Of a stretch of 64,000 bases of DNA, positions 12,220 through 22,796 are shown in pieces (within the stretch, counting starts at the first letter, position 1; every line of letters begins with the position of its first letter). This DNA is from Cricetomys ansorgei. Taxonomy: Eukaryota > Chordata > Mammalia > Rodentia > Nesomyidae. The notes beneath the pieces were generated by a model that searched no databases, had not been told where the DNA came from, and was given only the letters and a program-made list of their open reading frames with translations. The stretch covers positions 7,168,001 through 7,232,000 of the forward strand of contig JAMJFZ010003624.1 of assembly GCA_026225945.1 (NCBI GenBank). The letters run 5' to 3'. Both the position numbers and the translations under genes were made by a program.

Positions 12220-13222
12220 CAGGATGACAAATTCAGACAAAGTGCTTGGGACCAAAATCACTCCCATCTAGAGCCTTGCTCCTCCTTGCCCCTCCCCCAA
12301 ACCAAACTTTTCGGGCTCCAGATGTGATTTAATGTTCCTGAGAGGAGCCAGTGTGCCATTTCGGGTGTGCAGAAAACCTCCCACCAGACTCTTAGAGCTC
12401 TTCAAAGAAAGCTGTTTGACCCTCCCTGCAGGGGTGCAGGGGGGAAGCTAGGGTAGGGGTGAGGGGTGTTTATGGATTTGTGGAGAGAAAGAAAATTTTA
12501 CATCTACCTAAACCATCCCTGGGCTGTGCTCTTCTGTCACTCAATTCTGCTTCCTTTTGCATCTAATCTATTAGGTCCCCTTGTTTCTCAGGTGCCTCCA
12601 TTAGAGAATTTCCCAGCTCCGCCCCAAGGCTCTGCCCGGGTCTTACCCAGTAGAGATTGGTCTGAAAGCACGCCTTAGGGGCAGAGTCCCTCTTGCGACT
12701 TAATTTATTCAAGTTGAATATTTAGATACTCAACCCCAAAGTAAACATTCCCATTGAGTGACTATCCTTTGGGTTTCTGATGTGGACTCTGGGGGAAGAA
12801 GAGCATCGTGTCTTTGGTTAGAAGGGAGAGAACAGACCAGAAGGTACCGTGTTTTCAGCTCCTCTGCCCCAGTTCTGTCCACGGGCGAGGTGATCACATA
12901 TGCATGCATGGGAATTATCTGCTGCGTGTGTATGCATGCACAGAACATGGGCGAGAGGCAGCTGCTTTGAGATAATGTTGTGTGGGACAGAAATCCTACC
13001 CTCCTTCTAGCCCTAATCCCTCTGCAGCTGCCATAAATTAAGCTCTGGTTCAAACACTGCAGCTTGTTGCGAGTAGGTAGCTGTTGCAGGCTGCACCAGA
13101 TGACTAATGAAGTGGAGGGGCGGAGAGAGGCTGCACCGGCCTCGGAGGTGGCTAGATGAGGCGCAGGGAATTTCCAAAGCCTGAGCATGTGTTCATACAG
13201 GCGCAAGTGAGTGAGGATTGGC
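12217..13222. other. Unique non-coding stretch
   Basis: No repeat or gene recognised. The 184-codon minus-strand frame over 12730-13284 runs into the G-run and old L1 and looks like chance. Confidence 0.5.
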
Positions 13223-13238
13223 GGGGGGGGGGGGGGGG
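13223..13238. repeat. G16 homopolymer
   Basis: Sixteen consecutive G residues precede the L1 fragment. The run has G-quadruplex potential. Confidence 0.9.
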
Positions 13239-13251
13239 CGGTGTTGTGTGC

Positions 13252-13641
13252 TGTGATTAGTCCAGCCATCCTGGAAACTAGCATGAAAGCCCACCCCCAA
13301 CCCCCAAAGGACTATATGATCCGGATATGTCATTCCTGAATATAAACCCAAAGGACTCTAGAACATTCCAAAGAGATCCTTGCACACTCACGATCACAAT
13401 TGCACTCGCTCAAGGCCAAGTTACGGAACCAGCCTAGGCATCTGTCAGTGAATGAGTGGTGGAAGAAAAAGCGGTTCGCGTGCATAGATGAAGTTTCATG
13501 CAGCCATAAGGAAGATTGAAATGATGTCATTTGCAGGAAAATGGATACGACCGGAGGTTATCATACTAAGCAAAGGAAACGAGACTCGGACAAATGTTAC
13601 ACTTTTTGTAAACTCTGGGTTTTATATAGATACATGAAATC

Positions 13642-13689
<48 letters not shown>

Positions 13690-13800
13690 CATGGGAGTAG
13701 AAGTAAGACTGACTGGGAAACAGAGGACACATGAAGGGGGGAGGGGAGGAAGGGGAGGGTACAGGGGGCATACTTAGAAGTACATGGTATCTGGTATCAA
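13252..13800 (+). mobile_element. L1 fragment, ORF2 3' end plus 3' UTR
   Basis: The L1 order is clear: GATTAGTCCAGCCATCCTGGAAA, ACTATATGATCCGG, AAACCCAAAGGACTCTAGAA, GGAACCAGCCTAGGCATCTGTCAGTGAATG, CAGCCATAAGGAAGATTGAAATGATGTCATTTGCAGGAAAATGGA. After an (AT)n insert comes a purine-rich 3' UTR (GAGTAGAAGTAAGACTG...GGGGAGGGGAGGAAGGGGAGGG). Frameshifts are frequent. It is an old, 5'-truncated copy. Confidence 0.85.
13644..13687. repeat. (AT)22 microsatellite inside an L1
   Basis: Perfect TA/AT alternation lies at the ORF2-3' UTR junction of the L1. Confidence 0.95.
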
Positions 13801-13906
13801 AAAGGCCTTTACGAAACTGTCACTGTGTGCAACGAATATATGCCAACAATGTTTTTTAGAAAGAATGAACCTTACCTGATCCAATACTTCTTAAGAAAAC
13901 AATGGG

Positions 13907-13951
<45 letters not shown>
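13907..13951. repeat. (GT)n microsatellite
   Basis: About 22 uninterrupted GT units. Confidence 0.97.
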
Positions 13952-13952
<1 letters not shown>

Positions 13953-14848
13953 CCTCTGGAATCTTAGAGGAGACGTGAGGGCTAGGCTAGGAGCAGCTCA
14001 CTGTCTTAATAAGCAGGCTTTAACCTCTGTAATTGGAAGACATCATTTTGGGAGGTTTCAGCTTCTTCCTCAAGACAGTCGATGCCAGTGAACTGACCTT
14101 GGCAAATCATCTCATCGTGCACGCTTTCCTTAAAGCCCCAGGGAACGTTCCGAAATGGAGAATGGAAACCTCTGCGCTGATTATTTGGAGAGAAAACATT
14201 ACAAACAACTACACGTGAGTTTCCTAAGGGCCATCTTTCTGGGCAGGTTATCAGAGTTGGCATGGAATGATAGTCATAGTGGGTAGATGCCCTGCCAAAA
14301 TGGATGCTTCAGAGAAACAAGTAATGGACCATGGTCAAAGAATCATCCTAGGGTAGAGGGGAGCGCTGTGTGGTCCCGCTCAGCCCTCCAGCCTGGAGAT
14401 GCAGGGAGGGTACTGGATACTTATCTGAGGTCCTCTCTTTAGTCTTGTCATTCCTGGACTACTTGTGAAGTGCTGGTCCCTGGCAAGGGGAGGTCTGTGG
14501 GAGTTAGGGTGTAACACCAGTGAAACTGCTGTGATGAATGCAGCTCTGCACCGAGAAGTCCTGGGGAGACATGGGATGAGGGAGAGCTCGCACCCAGAAA
14601 TGGTAGCGCATGTGATCATCTTTGCCTGGAAAATGCTTTAGATTTTGTGTTTCATGAAATTTTCTGTGGCCCATACGAATGAAGTAGAAAAACAGACAAA
14701 CGAACCACAAACCAGGATGAGAACCGGTGTTCCTCAGGGTTCTTGTGATGATAGTTTGACTTTGGTCATTTTTAAATTAGTCCTATCTCATCAGCAGTAA
14801 GAGCAAGTTGGTACCAAATGTTCTAGGATCTTGAGCTTCCTGTTTAAA
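13952..14848. other. Unique non-coding stretch
   Basis: No feature recognised. Confidence 0.5.
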
Positions 14849-14965
14849 TCTCTTTTCTCCTCCTCCTTTTTCCTCCTCCTCTTCCTCCTCCTCTTTCTCC
14901 TCCTCCTCCTTCTTCCTCCTCTTCTTCTTTTTCTTCTTCTCCTCTTCCTCCTCCTCCTCTTCCCC
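14849..14965. repeat. 117-nt uninterrupted polypyrimidine tract
   Basis: Every base is C or T, arranged mainly as CCT and CTT triplets. Low-complexity pyrimidine-rich sequence continues to about 14990. Long polypurine/polypyrimidine runs can adopt triplex DNA; that property is inferred here. Confidence 0.95.
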
Positions 14966-15429
14966 AACCCCCTCTCCCCCTCTCTCTCCCAGAAGTCAGT
15001 ATAATGACTTTGTCCAAGATAAATACTTAATCATCGACTATTATTGCCATGGCTACCTGTATGCTGCTTTTCTCTTTAACCATCACACTTCTGGCCAAAC
15101 ATTCCTGGGAAGGCTAGTTTGTTCTGTGGAACCTTCTTTTGGCAAACTACTCTAGAAAATACAAATCACATCTTGAACTTCAAATCCTTTGCAAAAAATC
15201 ACATTCTCCACTCATGCCAGGAGTACCTGGCAACATGGAAAAAGGCACACTTCCCTTGGGATCTTTTAGTCAGAGTGATAAGCTATTGTGGAGTATACGA
15301 GAGCTTTGGAAATAGTTGTCTGGTGGAGGCTTGGCTGTGACTTTGCTATTCTGCAGGGAAAATATGTCACAAGCTATGAGCATGGGTGGGCCAGGCCAGT
15401 GCAAAGGGAAATAAAGAGAAGTTTCTTGG

Positions 15430-15525
15430 ACTTCTTATTCATTAATTCATTCAACAACCCTTTACTGAGCAAAAACCAGGTCCCAGGGTTATTATGCCAT
15501 TGTCAGGAAAGGTTCCATTTGAGAT
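15430..15525 (+). mobile_element. L2/MIR3-like fragment
   Basis: CATTAATTCATTCAACAACCCTTTACTGAGCAAAAACCAGGTCCCAGGGTT resembles the widespread TTCATTCAACAAATATTTATTGAGCACC...GTGCC box of ancient mammalian LINE/SINE 3' ends. The fragment is short and diverged. Confidence 0.45.
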
Positions 15526-15554
15526 GTTCTTGACAAAAATGAGATAAATGTGTG

Positions 15555-15575
15555 TATATATATATATATATATAT
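15555..15575. repeat. (TA)n microsatellite
   Basis: About ten TA units, preceded by GTGTG. Confidence 0.9.
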
Positions 15576-15624
15576 TAAACTTCTTTGCTAATTTTGGATG
15601 TACAAAGTACTATCTTACAGTAAT

Positions 15625-16150
15625 TGATGAACAAGCCTGCCTCCATCTTAGGCTTAAAAGCCATCTTATAGTAAAGACAAACTAGGCTCATCCCTGTTTA
15701 CGATTAACCCTCTGTTTCTCAAGGATTGGGCTGTGCCCACCTGTAACCTTAACTACAAATGGCCCTAGAAAAAGGCAACCATGTCTTTGTTTCAAAAAGT
15801 TATTATAACCATCTTGAAACCCTACCTTTGTCTCAAAAGGTTGTTATGACCACCTTGTTGCAACCACCTTGCAATTATTTCTTTGTCTCAGGAAATCGTT
15901 ATGACTAACTTCCTATGCTTATGTTCTGCTCCTGTAACCCTGCCTGTTTCGCCCACCAAACCCCCCATTTGGAAACCCTGGACTCCTAAGCTATAAAAAC
16001 CTTGTCTTCCTCACATCTAGTGCTGACCTCTTGAGTCCTGCCTTAGGGGGAGATAGTCCATGTACATGAATAAAAATACTTGCTTTAATGAATCGTTTGC
16101 CATAATTAATTTGACCATGACGATTTGGGTTGGCGGTCTTTCTCCTCACA
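15625..16150 (+). mobile_element. Solitary retroviral LTR, about 526 bp
   Basis: The segment starts TGATGAACAAGCCTGCCTCC and ends CTTTCTCCTCACA. It has a promoter-like CTATAAAAAC box at about 15991 and AATAAA at 16069-16074, 77 bases later, which is a normal U3-R layout. The U3 contains three direct repeats (listed separately). No retroviral gene is attached. Matching target duplications are not evident at these exact ends, so the boundaries may be off by several bases. Family not named; an ERV1- or ERVK-type rodent LTR is likely. Confidence 0.75.
15783..15912 (+). repeat. Three tandem U3 repeats within the LTR
   Basis: Three imperfect units contain CTTTGTTTCAAAAAGTTATTATAACCA, CTTTGTCTCAAAAGGTTGTTATGACCA and CTTTGTCTCAGGAAATCGTTATGACTA. 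Repeated U3 units upstream of the TATA box resemble retroviral enhancer repeats. Confidence 0.8.
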
Positions 16151-17361
16151 TCTTTGGGATTAACCCAACTGTAGCTTAAACTTCTCATTCCTGACATTTA
16201 CAATTTTAAACAACAAAATTTCCTTGTCAGCGGTATATTTGTATGTTAGCATCTTGTGTGCTACGAGTAAGTAAAGACCAGGAGAATAGCTAAAAGCCTG
16301 TGCCTGAAGGGACATTGTGGTAACTACGAGGCTTGCTGTGTGTATAAGCAATATGACACACCCATCACACAAAGAGCTGGGCTATCTCCACAGCCAGGTA
16401 CTGTGCTGGCTGTTACGTTTCCCACCTTGCGCCAGCTGCTCTTCTTCCCCTACATGCTCCTCATGGCCGGGGAGAGCATTAGGCACTACGATGTTGTTAA
16501 AGTGTGGAACCCTCATAGAGGAAAATAGATTTTGCTTCTGGAAAGACTGGCTACACCTATTGCCCAACAGTTTTATTTAGTCTATTGAGCAATTCTTTAT
16601 AATTTACGGTGTTTGCTGGTGTTTGTGTTTCGACGACTGCCCCAAGGAAACCCAAATCCTCAGCAAACTTTGAAACCAGTTTCTTGGCATCACTTCGTTT
16701 TGCTTTAACATCATATGCAAGACACATCCCAGTGATGCATCACGGGGCTTGTGTACAGTAGAAACTGGGGTGCTGTGGGCCACAAGTACATAGAGAGCTT
16801 CCCCAGTGGCGGACTTCCCGCTACTAGACCACCCATGAGGTTTTTCTCCTGCTTAACAGTAACTGGGGGTCTCAGTGAGCCCCAGGTCGGCCTGATGGCC
16901 AGGAAGTCCCTCACTTTAGTTTTTCTGTTCCAGCAACAGCCTGTTCTTCATTTAAGTAAGGACTTGTCCCGAGGAAAATTGCCTGCTTACAGGGTTGGTT
17001 TCGACAAGTAGGAACATGATGTTTCTGCCTCAGGAAACTTAAAAGGAGCTCAGAGACAGCTCACTTCACAAATGCGTATGGAACCTCGGACGTTGATAAT
17101 GGCTTCTGAGTTTAATCATCTCCCAACCTGTGACTACCACGAATTACAGCCACCCGCTCTCTTTCATCATAATCTTTGCCAATCTCCTGTTCCAAACCAT
17201 GATCCCACACCACACCCCAGTCTGTGTTCCAGAACAGTCTGTTCAGCCTTCTGTATTCACGTTCTATGGTCACAGATTCAATCAAGCACAGATTGGACAT
17301 ATTTTTTTTCATTGCATCTGTACTAAGTCTGTACAGATGTTTTCCTCTTGTCCCTGGAATG
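16151..17361. other. Unique non-coding stretch
   Basis: No repeat family recognised. Short open frames on both strands around 16317-16580 and 16711-17011 were checked and show no family resemblance. Confidence 0.45.
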
Positions 17362-17585
17362 CAGTATAATAACTATCTACACGGCATTTGTATTAGATAA
17401 TTTGCACTAATTACTTGTACTAGATAGCCAAGTAACTTTAGAGATGATGTAAAGGAGATGGGGACATGGAGAGTAGGTGTCAGTACTGCACTGTTGTATA
17501 GAAGGGACTTGGGGGTCTATGGGGTGTTGGTATTCACAAAGCCCCAGAACCCATTTCATGGAGATAAAGACTGAGAGATGACTGC
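17362..17585. mobile_element. TcMar-Tigger-group DNA transposon fossil
   Basis: The order AGTATAATAACTATCTACACGGCATTTGTATTAG, CTTTAGAGATGATGTAAAGG, GTATAGAAGGGACTTGGGGGTCTATGGGGTGTTGGTATTC, AGAGATGACTGCA matches, read inverted, the well-known GTCATCCCTCGGTATCC... Tigger-type terminal region. No transposase remains. Confidence 0.7.
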
Positions 17586-17594
17586 ATCCTGTTT

Positions 17595-17705
17595 TTTCTT
17601 ACCACGAATAAAGGGAATAATTATGGCACCTGTCTCAAAGAGTTGTTGAAGAACCGAGTGAGTTGATATGTGTGAAAAACGCAGAACAGTGTGAGGAATA
17701 TGACG
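17595..17705 (+). mobile_element. MIR SINE, 3' half
   Basis: ATAAAGGGAATAATTATGGCACCTGTCTCAAAGAGTTGTTGAAG and GAGTGAGTTGATATGTGTGAAAAACGCAGAACAGTG match the MIR 3' core (GGGAATAATAATAGTACCTACCTCA...GCTTAGAACAGTGCC). It runs directly into the GAT array. Confidence 0.75.
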
Positions 17706-17739
17706 GAGAGTCAGTAGTGATAGTCATGATGCTGCTGCT

Positions 17740-18038
17740 GATGGTGGTGGCGGTGATGATGATGATGATGGTGATGATGGTGATGGTGGTGATGATGATG
17801 GTGATGATGGTGATGATGGTGATGATGGTGATGGTGATGGTGATGATGATGATGGTGATGATGATGATGATGATGATGGTGGTGATGATGATGATGATGG
17901 TGATGATGGCGATGATGATGGTGATGGTGATGATGGTGATGGTGATGGTGATGATGATGATGGTGATGGTGATGATGGTGATGGTGATGGTGATGGTGAT
18001 GATGATGATGGTGATGATGATGATGATGATGATGGTGG

Positions 18039-18069
<31 letters not shown>

Positions 18070-18185
18070 GATGGTGATGATGGTGATGATGGTGATGATG
18101 GTGATGGTGATGGTGATGATGGTGATAGTGATGATGATGATGATGATGATGGTGGTGATGATGATGATGATGATGGTGATGATGG

Positions 18186-18216
<31 letters not shown>

Positions 18217-18241
18217 GGTGATGATGATGGTGATGGTGATG

Positions 18242-18273
<32 letters not shown>

Positions 18274-18277
18274 GATG
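17740..18277. repeat. GAT/GGT trinucleotide array, about 540 bp
   Basis: An almost unbroken series of GAT and GGT triplets, with single GCG and AGT variants near 17908 and 18127. The frame stays open for about 200 codons on both strands, as a Met/Val polymer one way and a Ser/Pro polymer the other; this is a consequence of triplet periodicity, not a gene. Adjacent GGTGGT pairs at 17878, 18034 and 18151 are spaced 156 and 117 bases apart, both multiples of 39, and about 70 bases around the first two match. This indicates a longer-period duplication. Confidence 0.95.
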
Positions 18278-19249
18278 GAGACAAAGTGATCAGAGAGGTC
18301 CCTGCAAACTGAAAAGCGAAGCCTCTGGTCACCTCAAAGAGGCAGAGGATATTTCATCAGGAGGTTCTTCGTGATACCATGGACTATTGGTTTCTGAATA
18401 GCCAACCAGCTGCAATAGAAAATATATCACTTAGCTTCCTACTTGATAAAATATGTGTGTATTCTTCTGTCTCCTCCCTGCCATACCTCCTTCTCCCTCT
18501 CTCTTCTCTCCTCCCTCCTCTCCCCATTCCTCTTTCTCTTCTTCTGAATATAAGGTCTTGTTATGTTGGCCACGAACTTGTGGTCCTCCTCCTCAACTTC
18601 AATAGGCACATGCTGCAATACCCAGCACCAAGTTTTCCATAAAAACAAATCAACTTTCTAAACACATGGGAAAGGAAAATAGAGAGTATTACCATTATGA
18701 CTTTCTTTTCTGTCATAAATATATGCAGATTTCTCCCCTGCCACTAACACAAGTAAAACAGATTATATTTTATCTTTTACTGTCCATTAAAATGTACTTT
18801 AAAATGTTCAAAAATGAAAGAATTGCTGTTAGTGTTTATTGCATATAGTTTATTAGCATTCAATCTTTAGCTCACACAGTTTGAGTTCAGAAAGGTGTCA
18901 GCATAGAGGAACACTGAACAGACAGAAACAACACAAAGAAACTTAGAAGTCTCTTTGTTCTCCCAACACAAGAAAGTGCATCAAATGATCAGCGCCTAGT
19001 CTGCGTAGGACTAAAGAAACAGAGGGTGCAAGATTCTGAGACAGCTGCATGGGACCATCAGGTAACTTCTCTAGAATGCGTTAGAGGGAACTGCAATTTG
19101 CTAGGAAGCTTCACAACAGCTGGTGATCATTACCTTCTAATAAAACATGCTAAAATTATTAGATATTAACTTTATGTACCCTGAATAGGTCTATGGTGTC
19201 TTATCTTTTTAAATTCCTGACTAATAACCTTTGGAGTAGCTATTGTTTT
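18278..19249. other. Unique non-coding stretch
   Basis: A pyrimidine-rich stretch lies at about 18465-18545. Nothing else recognised. Confidence 0.5.
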
Positions 19250-19375
19250 TAGCTCTGTTTTACAATTGAACAAAGAGATGCTCTCTAGGGTAAAGTAGCT
19301 GATGGTTAATGATGGCAGAAGCAGAATTTGATCCAGGCCCACGTGACCCAAAAGTTCACAATTACAAGGCCATGA
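19250..19375 (-). mobile_element. MIR SINE fragment
   Basis: The + strand reads GTTTTACAATTGAACAAAGAGATG...AAAGTAGCTGATGGTTAATGATGGCAGAAGCAGAATTTGATCCAGGCC, corresponding to reverse MIR (TTTTACAGATGAGGAAACTGAGG...GGCAGAGCCGGGATTCGAACCC). Confidence 0.6.
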
Positions 19376-20408
19376 CCCCTCCCACGGTAATGTAGTGGTA
19401 TCTCGCATACCCTCTAGGGTACCTGTGTTGGACAAGTAATAAAGATGGGTACCCCCCTAAAAGGAGGTCATGAGCCGTAAAGGCAACAGCCACATGGCTT
19501 CTTCAGATTGTCTTTTTCAGCGTGCATGTAACACACTTGAGTTTGTGAGCCAGTATCTCCATGGGATACATATCTGTGGAGGAAAAATACAACTTGGGCC
19601 CACTGTTGCTATGGTAAGTGAGCTGTGCATCACTGCTGCTCAGAAAACTATAAATAGTTAGTGGCGATTCAGAGAATCAGATTCATGTGCACTGATGCCA
19701 TCGTTCGGACGCCGGCTCTTCCAGAAGAATCCAGCACATCTGTTGCTATAACTCAAAAGAAATCAGACTCCTGGTACTTCTAAGGAGCAGTTTGGGACAG
19801 CTACTTTTTAAGAAGCCTGGAATAACCGTACATACTTTGGTGACTATGCAATCGGCAGATAATTTACTTCCCATTCATCAACATCCTCTGTGAAGGAAAA
19901 CGTTGTCGTGATTAATATGATGATTTAGTGGGGAGAGCGAAAGGAAAAAAAAAATCAACCGAGCATTTGGATAATTTATGGGCAGCATGGCATAGGAAAG
20001 GCTGCATCAGGTTCTGGGCAAGTAGAGTTGTGTGCTTCAATAAAGAGCTTATAAATAAACATGAAGGCCCGGCAATCTTGAACTTCAGGATTAATCTCAT
20101 CAGAACCAATAAAGGATTCAGCTTCAAAGAAGGAAAACTAGGGCAGGGTGCCCGGCTCAGCTGACAGACTGAGGGGAAAACAATGCTTCTGGAGAAACGA
20201 AAGGTCTCTCTTTGTTACTTACTTTTAGTTTTAAGGCTCTGTGGACGAGGAGCAAGGGCTCATACGTGTAATCTCTCACAATTTTAAGGCAGAGTAGATC
20301 TTGTAGTTGAAAAGGCGTCGCAATGTATTAAGGCCAATCTTCTCATGTTGTAAGATGTGAGATCCCAGAGGGCCGGTTATTCTTGTGCCTGTCCTCGTTT
20401 CTTTTTAT
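19376..20408. other. Unique non-coding stretch
   Basis: No feature recognised. Short peptides encoded here do not resemble known families. Confidence 0.5.
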
Positions 20409-20424
20409 AAGATTTAAAAATCTT

Positions 20425-20580
20425 TTTTTTTTTTCTTGAGATAGGATTTCTCTCTGTTGTAACTCTGGCTGTCCTGGAACTCACTCTGTAGACCAGGCTG
20501 GCCTCGAACTCACAGAGATCCACCTGCCTCTGCCTCCTGAATGCTGGGATTAAAGACCTGGGCCACCACCACCACCTAGC
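20425..20580 (-). mobile_element. B1 SINE with target-site duplications
   Basis: A nearly full B1 in reverse: T-run, GAGATAGGATTTCTCTCTGTTGTAACTCTGGCTGTCCTGGAACTC, GTAGACCAGGCTGGCCTCGAACTC, CTGGGATTAAAG. Flanking 16-base direct repeats at 20409-20424 and 20581-20596 differ at one position, defining the insertion precisely. It carries the TTGTAACTCT variant box discussed in the findings. Confidence 0.97.
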
Positions 20581-20605
20581 AAGATTTTAAAATCTTACAT
20601 GAAGG

Positions 20606-20670
20606 AGTTGGGTTGTAGCATATTAGTAGAGTACTTGTCCAGCAAATGCCAGCCCTGAGTTTAATTCATT
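20606..20670 (+). mobile_element. ID-like SINE
   Basis: GAGTTGGGTTGTAGCATATTAGTAGAGTACTTGTCCAGCAAATGCCAGCCCTGAGTT matches the ID core A-box to B-box region. The tail is replaced by CT/CA repeats. Confidence 0.75.
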
Positions 20671-20731
20671 CTTCCTCTCTCTCTCTTTCTCTCTCTCTCT
20701 CACACACACACACTCTTTCTTCCTCTCTCTG
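20671..20731. repeat. (CT)n/(CA)n compound microsatellite
   Basis: CT, CA and CT runs occupy the tail position of the ID-like SINE. Confidence 0.9.
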
Positions 20732-21589
20732 TGTGCATTGTGGTACATACACATGACTGTGTGTGTGGTGCTCTGGTCTTTTGCACATGTAGAAGCAAGG
20801 GTAGTTTACAATACAATGAGTGTATTTCTGTATTGCAAGCTTGCTCTTTCTGCTAGGCTTCCTAGTGAGCTCAGCTGGTGAGCTCTTGGGACTGGCCTGA
20901 CACCCATCCCAAGGCTGGAGTTCTTTGCACGCATAGACATGCCTGCTTCTCATGTGGCTGCTAGGAATTCAAACTCAAGACTTCACGGTTGCACAAGAAG
21001 CATATTTCCTGGCTGAGTCACTTTGCATGAAGAGAAATACATTTGCTCGCTCTTCCCTGTTTGAACTCTGTGGGACCTCTGGTGCAGCCTGGACTCCTTT
21101 AGCAATTACCTCTGGAGCTGCCAGGGCAGCTCAGGGCCTCACGCAGCCCTGTTTTCCTCACTGTGGATGTTCCTCTGGTCCAGAGACGTGAGAGGTGAGT
21201 AGTGGTCAGCTCTGCATCCCTGTTAGGGAGCAAGAGCTCTCTGTGAGAAAAGTCCTACTTCCCAGCCCAGAAACCTGTCCTCTGAGATTCTGAATCTGCA
21301 AAACAAGCTTAGCATTCAAGGGATGCCAGGGACTCATTAGTGTTCACCAGGCCTGTTCACAGACCAGTTCACTGCCACTCTCTATCCCACAGGCCCTTGG
21401 AGGTCTGCCTTCCCATCTTTTATGTTGGGTGGAGGCAGAGGTGGGAGCTGTGTGGATATGGTACCCTCTCCCAGCTTTCCAGACTCACAACACGCCACCT
21501 CAGGCAGAGCAATGGCTCCAGTCATGTCTGCCTTGACTTCAGCTCCGTCTATGATCGATTCTTTTAGATACTTTGAAGACATTTTTGAG
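20732..21589. other. Unique non-coding stretch
   Basis: No feature recognised. Confidence 0.5.
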
Positions 21590-22200
21590 GTTTAATGACT
21601 TTCATATGGCTGTCTAATTTTTCCAGATTATGTTCTGAAAATGTAAACTTTCTCTGCTAAGCTATCTTTGAATCTTGGTCAAAAGTCAGTTGTCTATCCG
21701 TGTAATGTCTCGATGCATGTGGATTTATAAATGGTCTTGAGAGCTAGAGGTATTCCTCGTCTTCCGGCTTATTCTATTTCAAAGTTACCTTGAGTCTTTT
21801 AAGCTTTCTGTATTTCTATGAAAATATGACACCTATTTAGTTAATTTTTACAATAAAAAAAATCATTGGGATTTTGATGTGGATTGTTGCTTTTTGATTT
21901 TGTATTTCCTTCTTCTTTTTTTTTTTAGTTGTTTTGATTCTATTTCCCCCTCCATTTCTAAGTTCTCAAGGGAAGTTCTAAAATCACTGATTAAAGGACG
22001 TCCTCCTTGACTAGTGAAGGCATTCGTGCTGTAGATTTCTCCTAGTACTACGTTTTCTTAAAGTCTACATTTATTATCATTCAGTTCCAAACAATTTCCA
22101 ATTCTGTTATTTGAAAGTGCACACGTTAGTTGTACGTCTGTATGCATCACACGCTTCACAGTTAAAGGTATGCTAGTTAGATGGTAAATCCTTGAGGATT
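21590..22200 (-). mobile_element. Old L1 ORF2 fragment
   Basis: Read on +, the order matches reverse L1 ORF2: CTTGGTCAAAAGTCAGTTGTCTATCCGTG, CTGTATTTCTATGAAAATATGACACC, ATCATTGGGATTTTGATGTGGATTG, then GAAGGCATTCGTGCTGTAGATTTCTCCTAGTACTACG and CAGTTCCAAACAATTTCCAATTCTG. Spacing is compressed, so internal deletions are present. No intact reading frame survives. Confidence 0.75.
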
Positions 22201-22251
22201 TCTCAGAGTCCATCTACTGCTGATACCTAGTTCAGTCCTACTAAATCCCTA

Positions 22252-22291
22252 CGAGTGCAGGGATTAAAGGCGTGGGCCGCCGCCGCCCAGC
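22252..22291 (-). mobile_element. B1 fragment, 5' end only
   Basis: GAGTGCAGGGATTAAAGGCGTGGGCCGCCGCCGCCCAGC is the reverse of the first ~40 bases of B1. The rest is absent. Confidence 0.8.
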
Positions 22292-22433
22292 ATCTCTCTT
22301 CCATTTCTTAACTCTCAGCCTTTTGTGGTAGAGTTGTGACACAACTTACTTGTACATCTATTTAAAAACCTTAACTTTACTGTTAATATATTTTTATTAA
22401 AACAGAGAGTTACTATTTAGGAATGCTTAGCAC

Positions 22434-22796
22434 TGTGACTTGGATCTTAAATGTCTGCCAAAGGCTTGTGTGCTAAAAGCTTGGGAGAGCTAGAAGATGG
22501 TGAAATCTTTAGAAGCTGGGGCCTAATGGGAAGGCGTTTGGTCACTGGAGATGTGTGTCCTTGAAGATAATATTGGAACCCTGGGCTCTTCTCTTCCTGT
22601 CTCTTGGCTATTCATGAGCTAAGCAGGAGTCCTCTGCCTAGTGGTCTTGCAAGAATATGTCATCCAATCAAAAAAAGTTGTAATGAAAGCAACCATAGAG
22701 TGAGATCTCTGCACCTGTGAGTCAAAATAAACCGTTCTGCTTTTTAATTGATTTTTAACAGGTATTTTGTCACAGCAAGGAAAACTGGACAATGCA
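22434..22796 (+). mobile_element. ORR1/MLT1-type MaLR LTR
   Basis: TGTGACTTGGATCTTAAATG start, GGTGAAATCTTTAGAAGCTGGGGCCTAATGGGAAGGCGTTTGGTCACTGG, GTGTCCTTGAAG, CTGTGAGTCAAAATAAACC (polyadenylation signal) and GGTATTTTGTCACAGCAAGGAAAACTGG end. This is the standard MaLR LTR order, complete end to end and without internal sequence. Confidence 0.85.

Noticed and set aside
12730..13284. 184-codon minus-strand open frame
   Set aside because: It starts within the L1 fragment, crosses the G16 run as polyproline and has no domain or conserved motif. Judged a chance frame.
16317..16580. Possible exon or processed pseudogene near 16.4 kb
   Set aside because: Overlapping frames looked mildly protein-like, but no family was recognised and there is no consistent frame or poly(A).
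17663..18289. Longest open frame, 208 codons on + and 202 on minus
   Set aside because: It is the GAT/GGT microsatellite read in phase; both strands are open because of triplet periodicity, and the peptides are Met/Val and Ser/Pro polymers.
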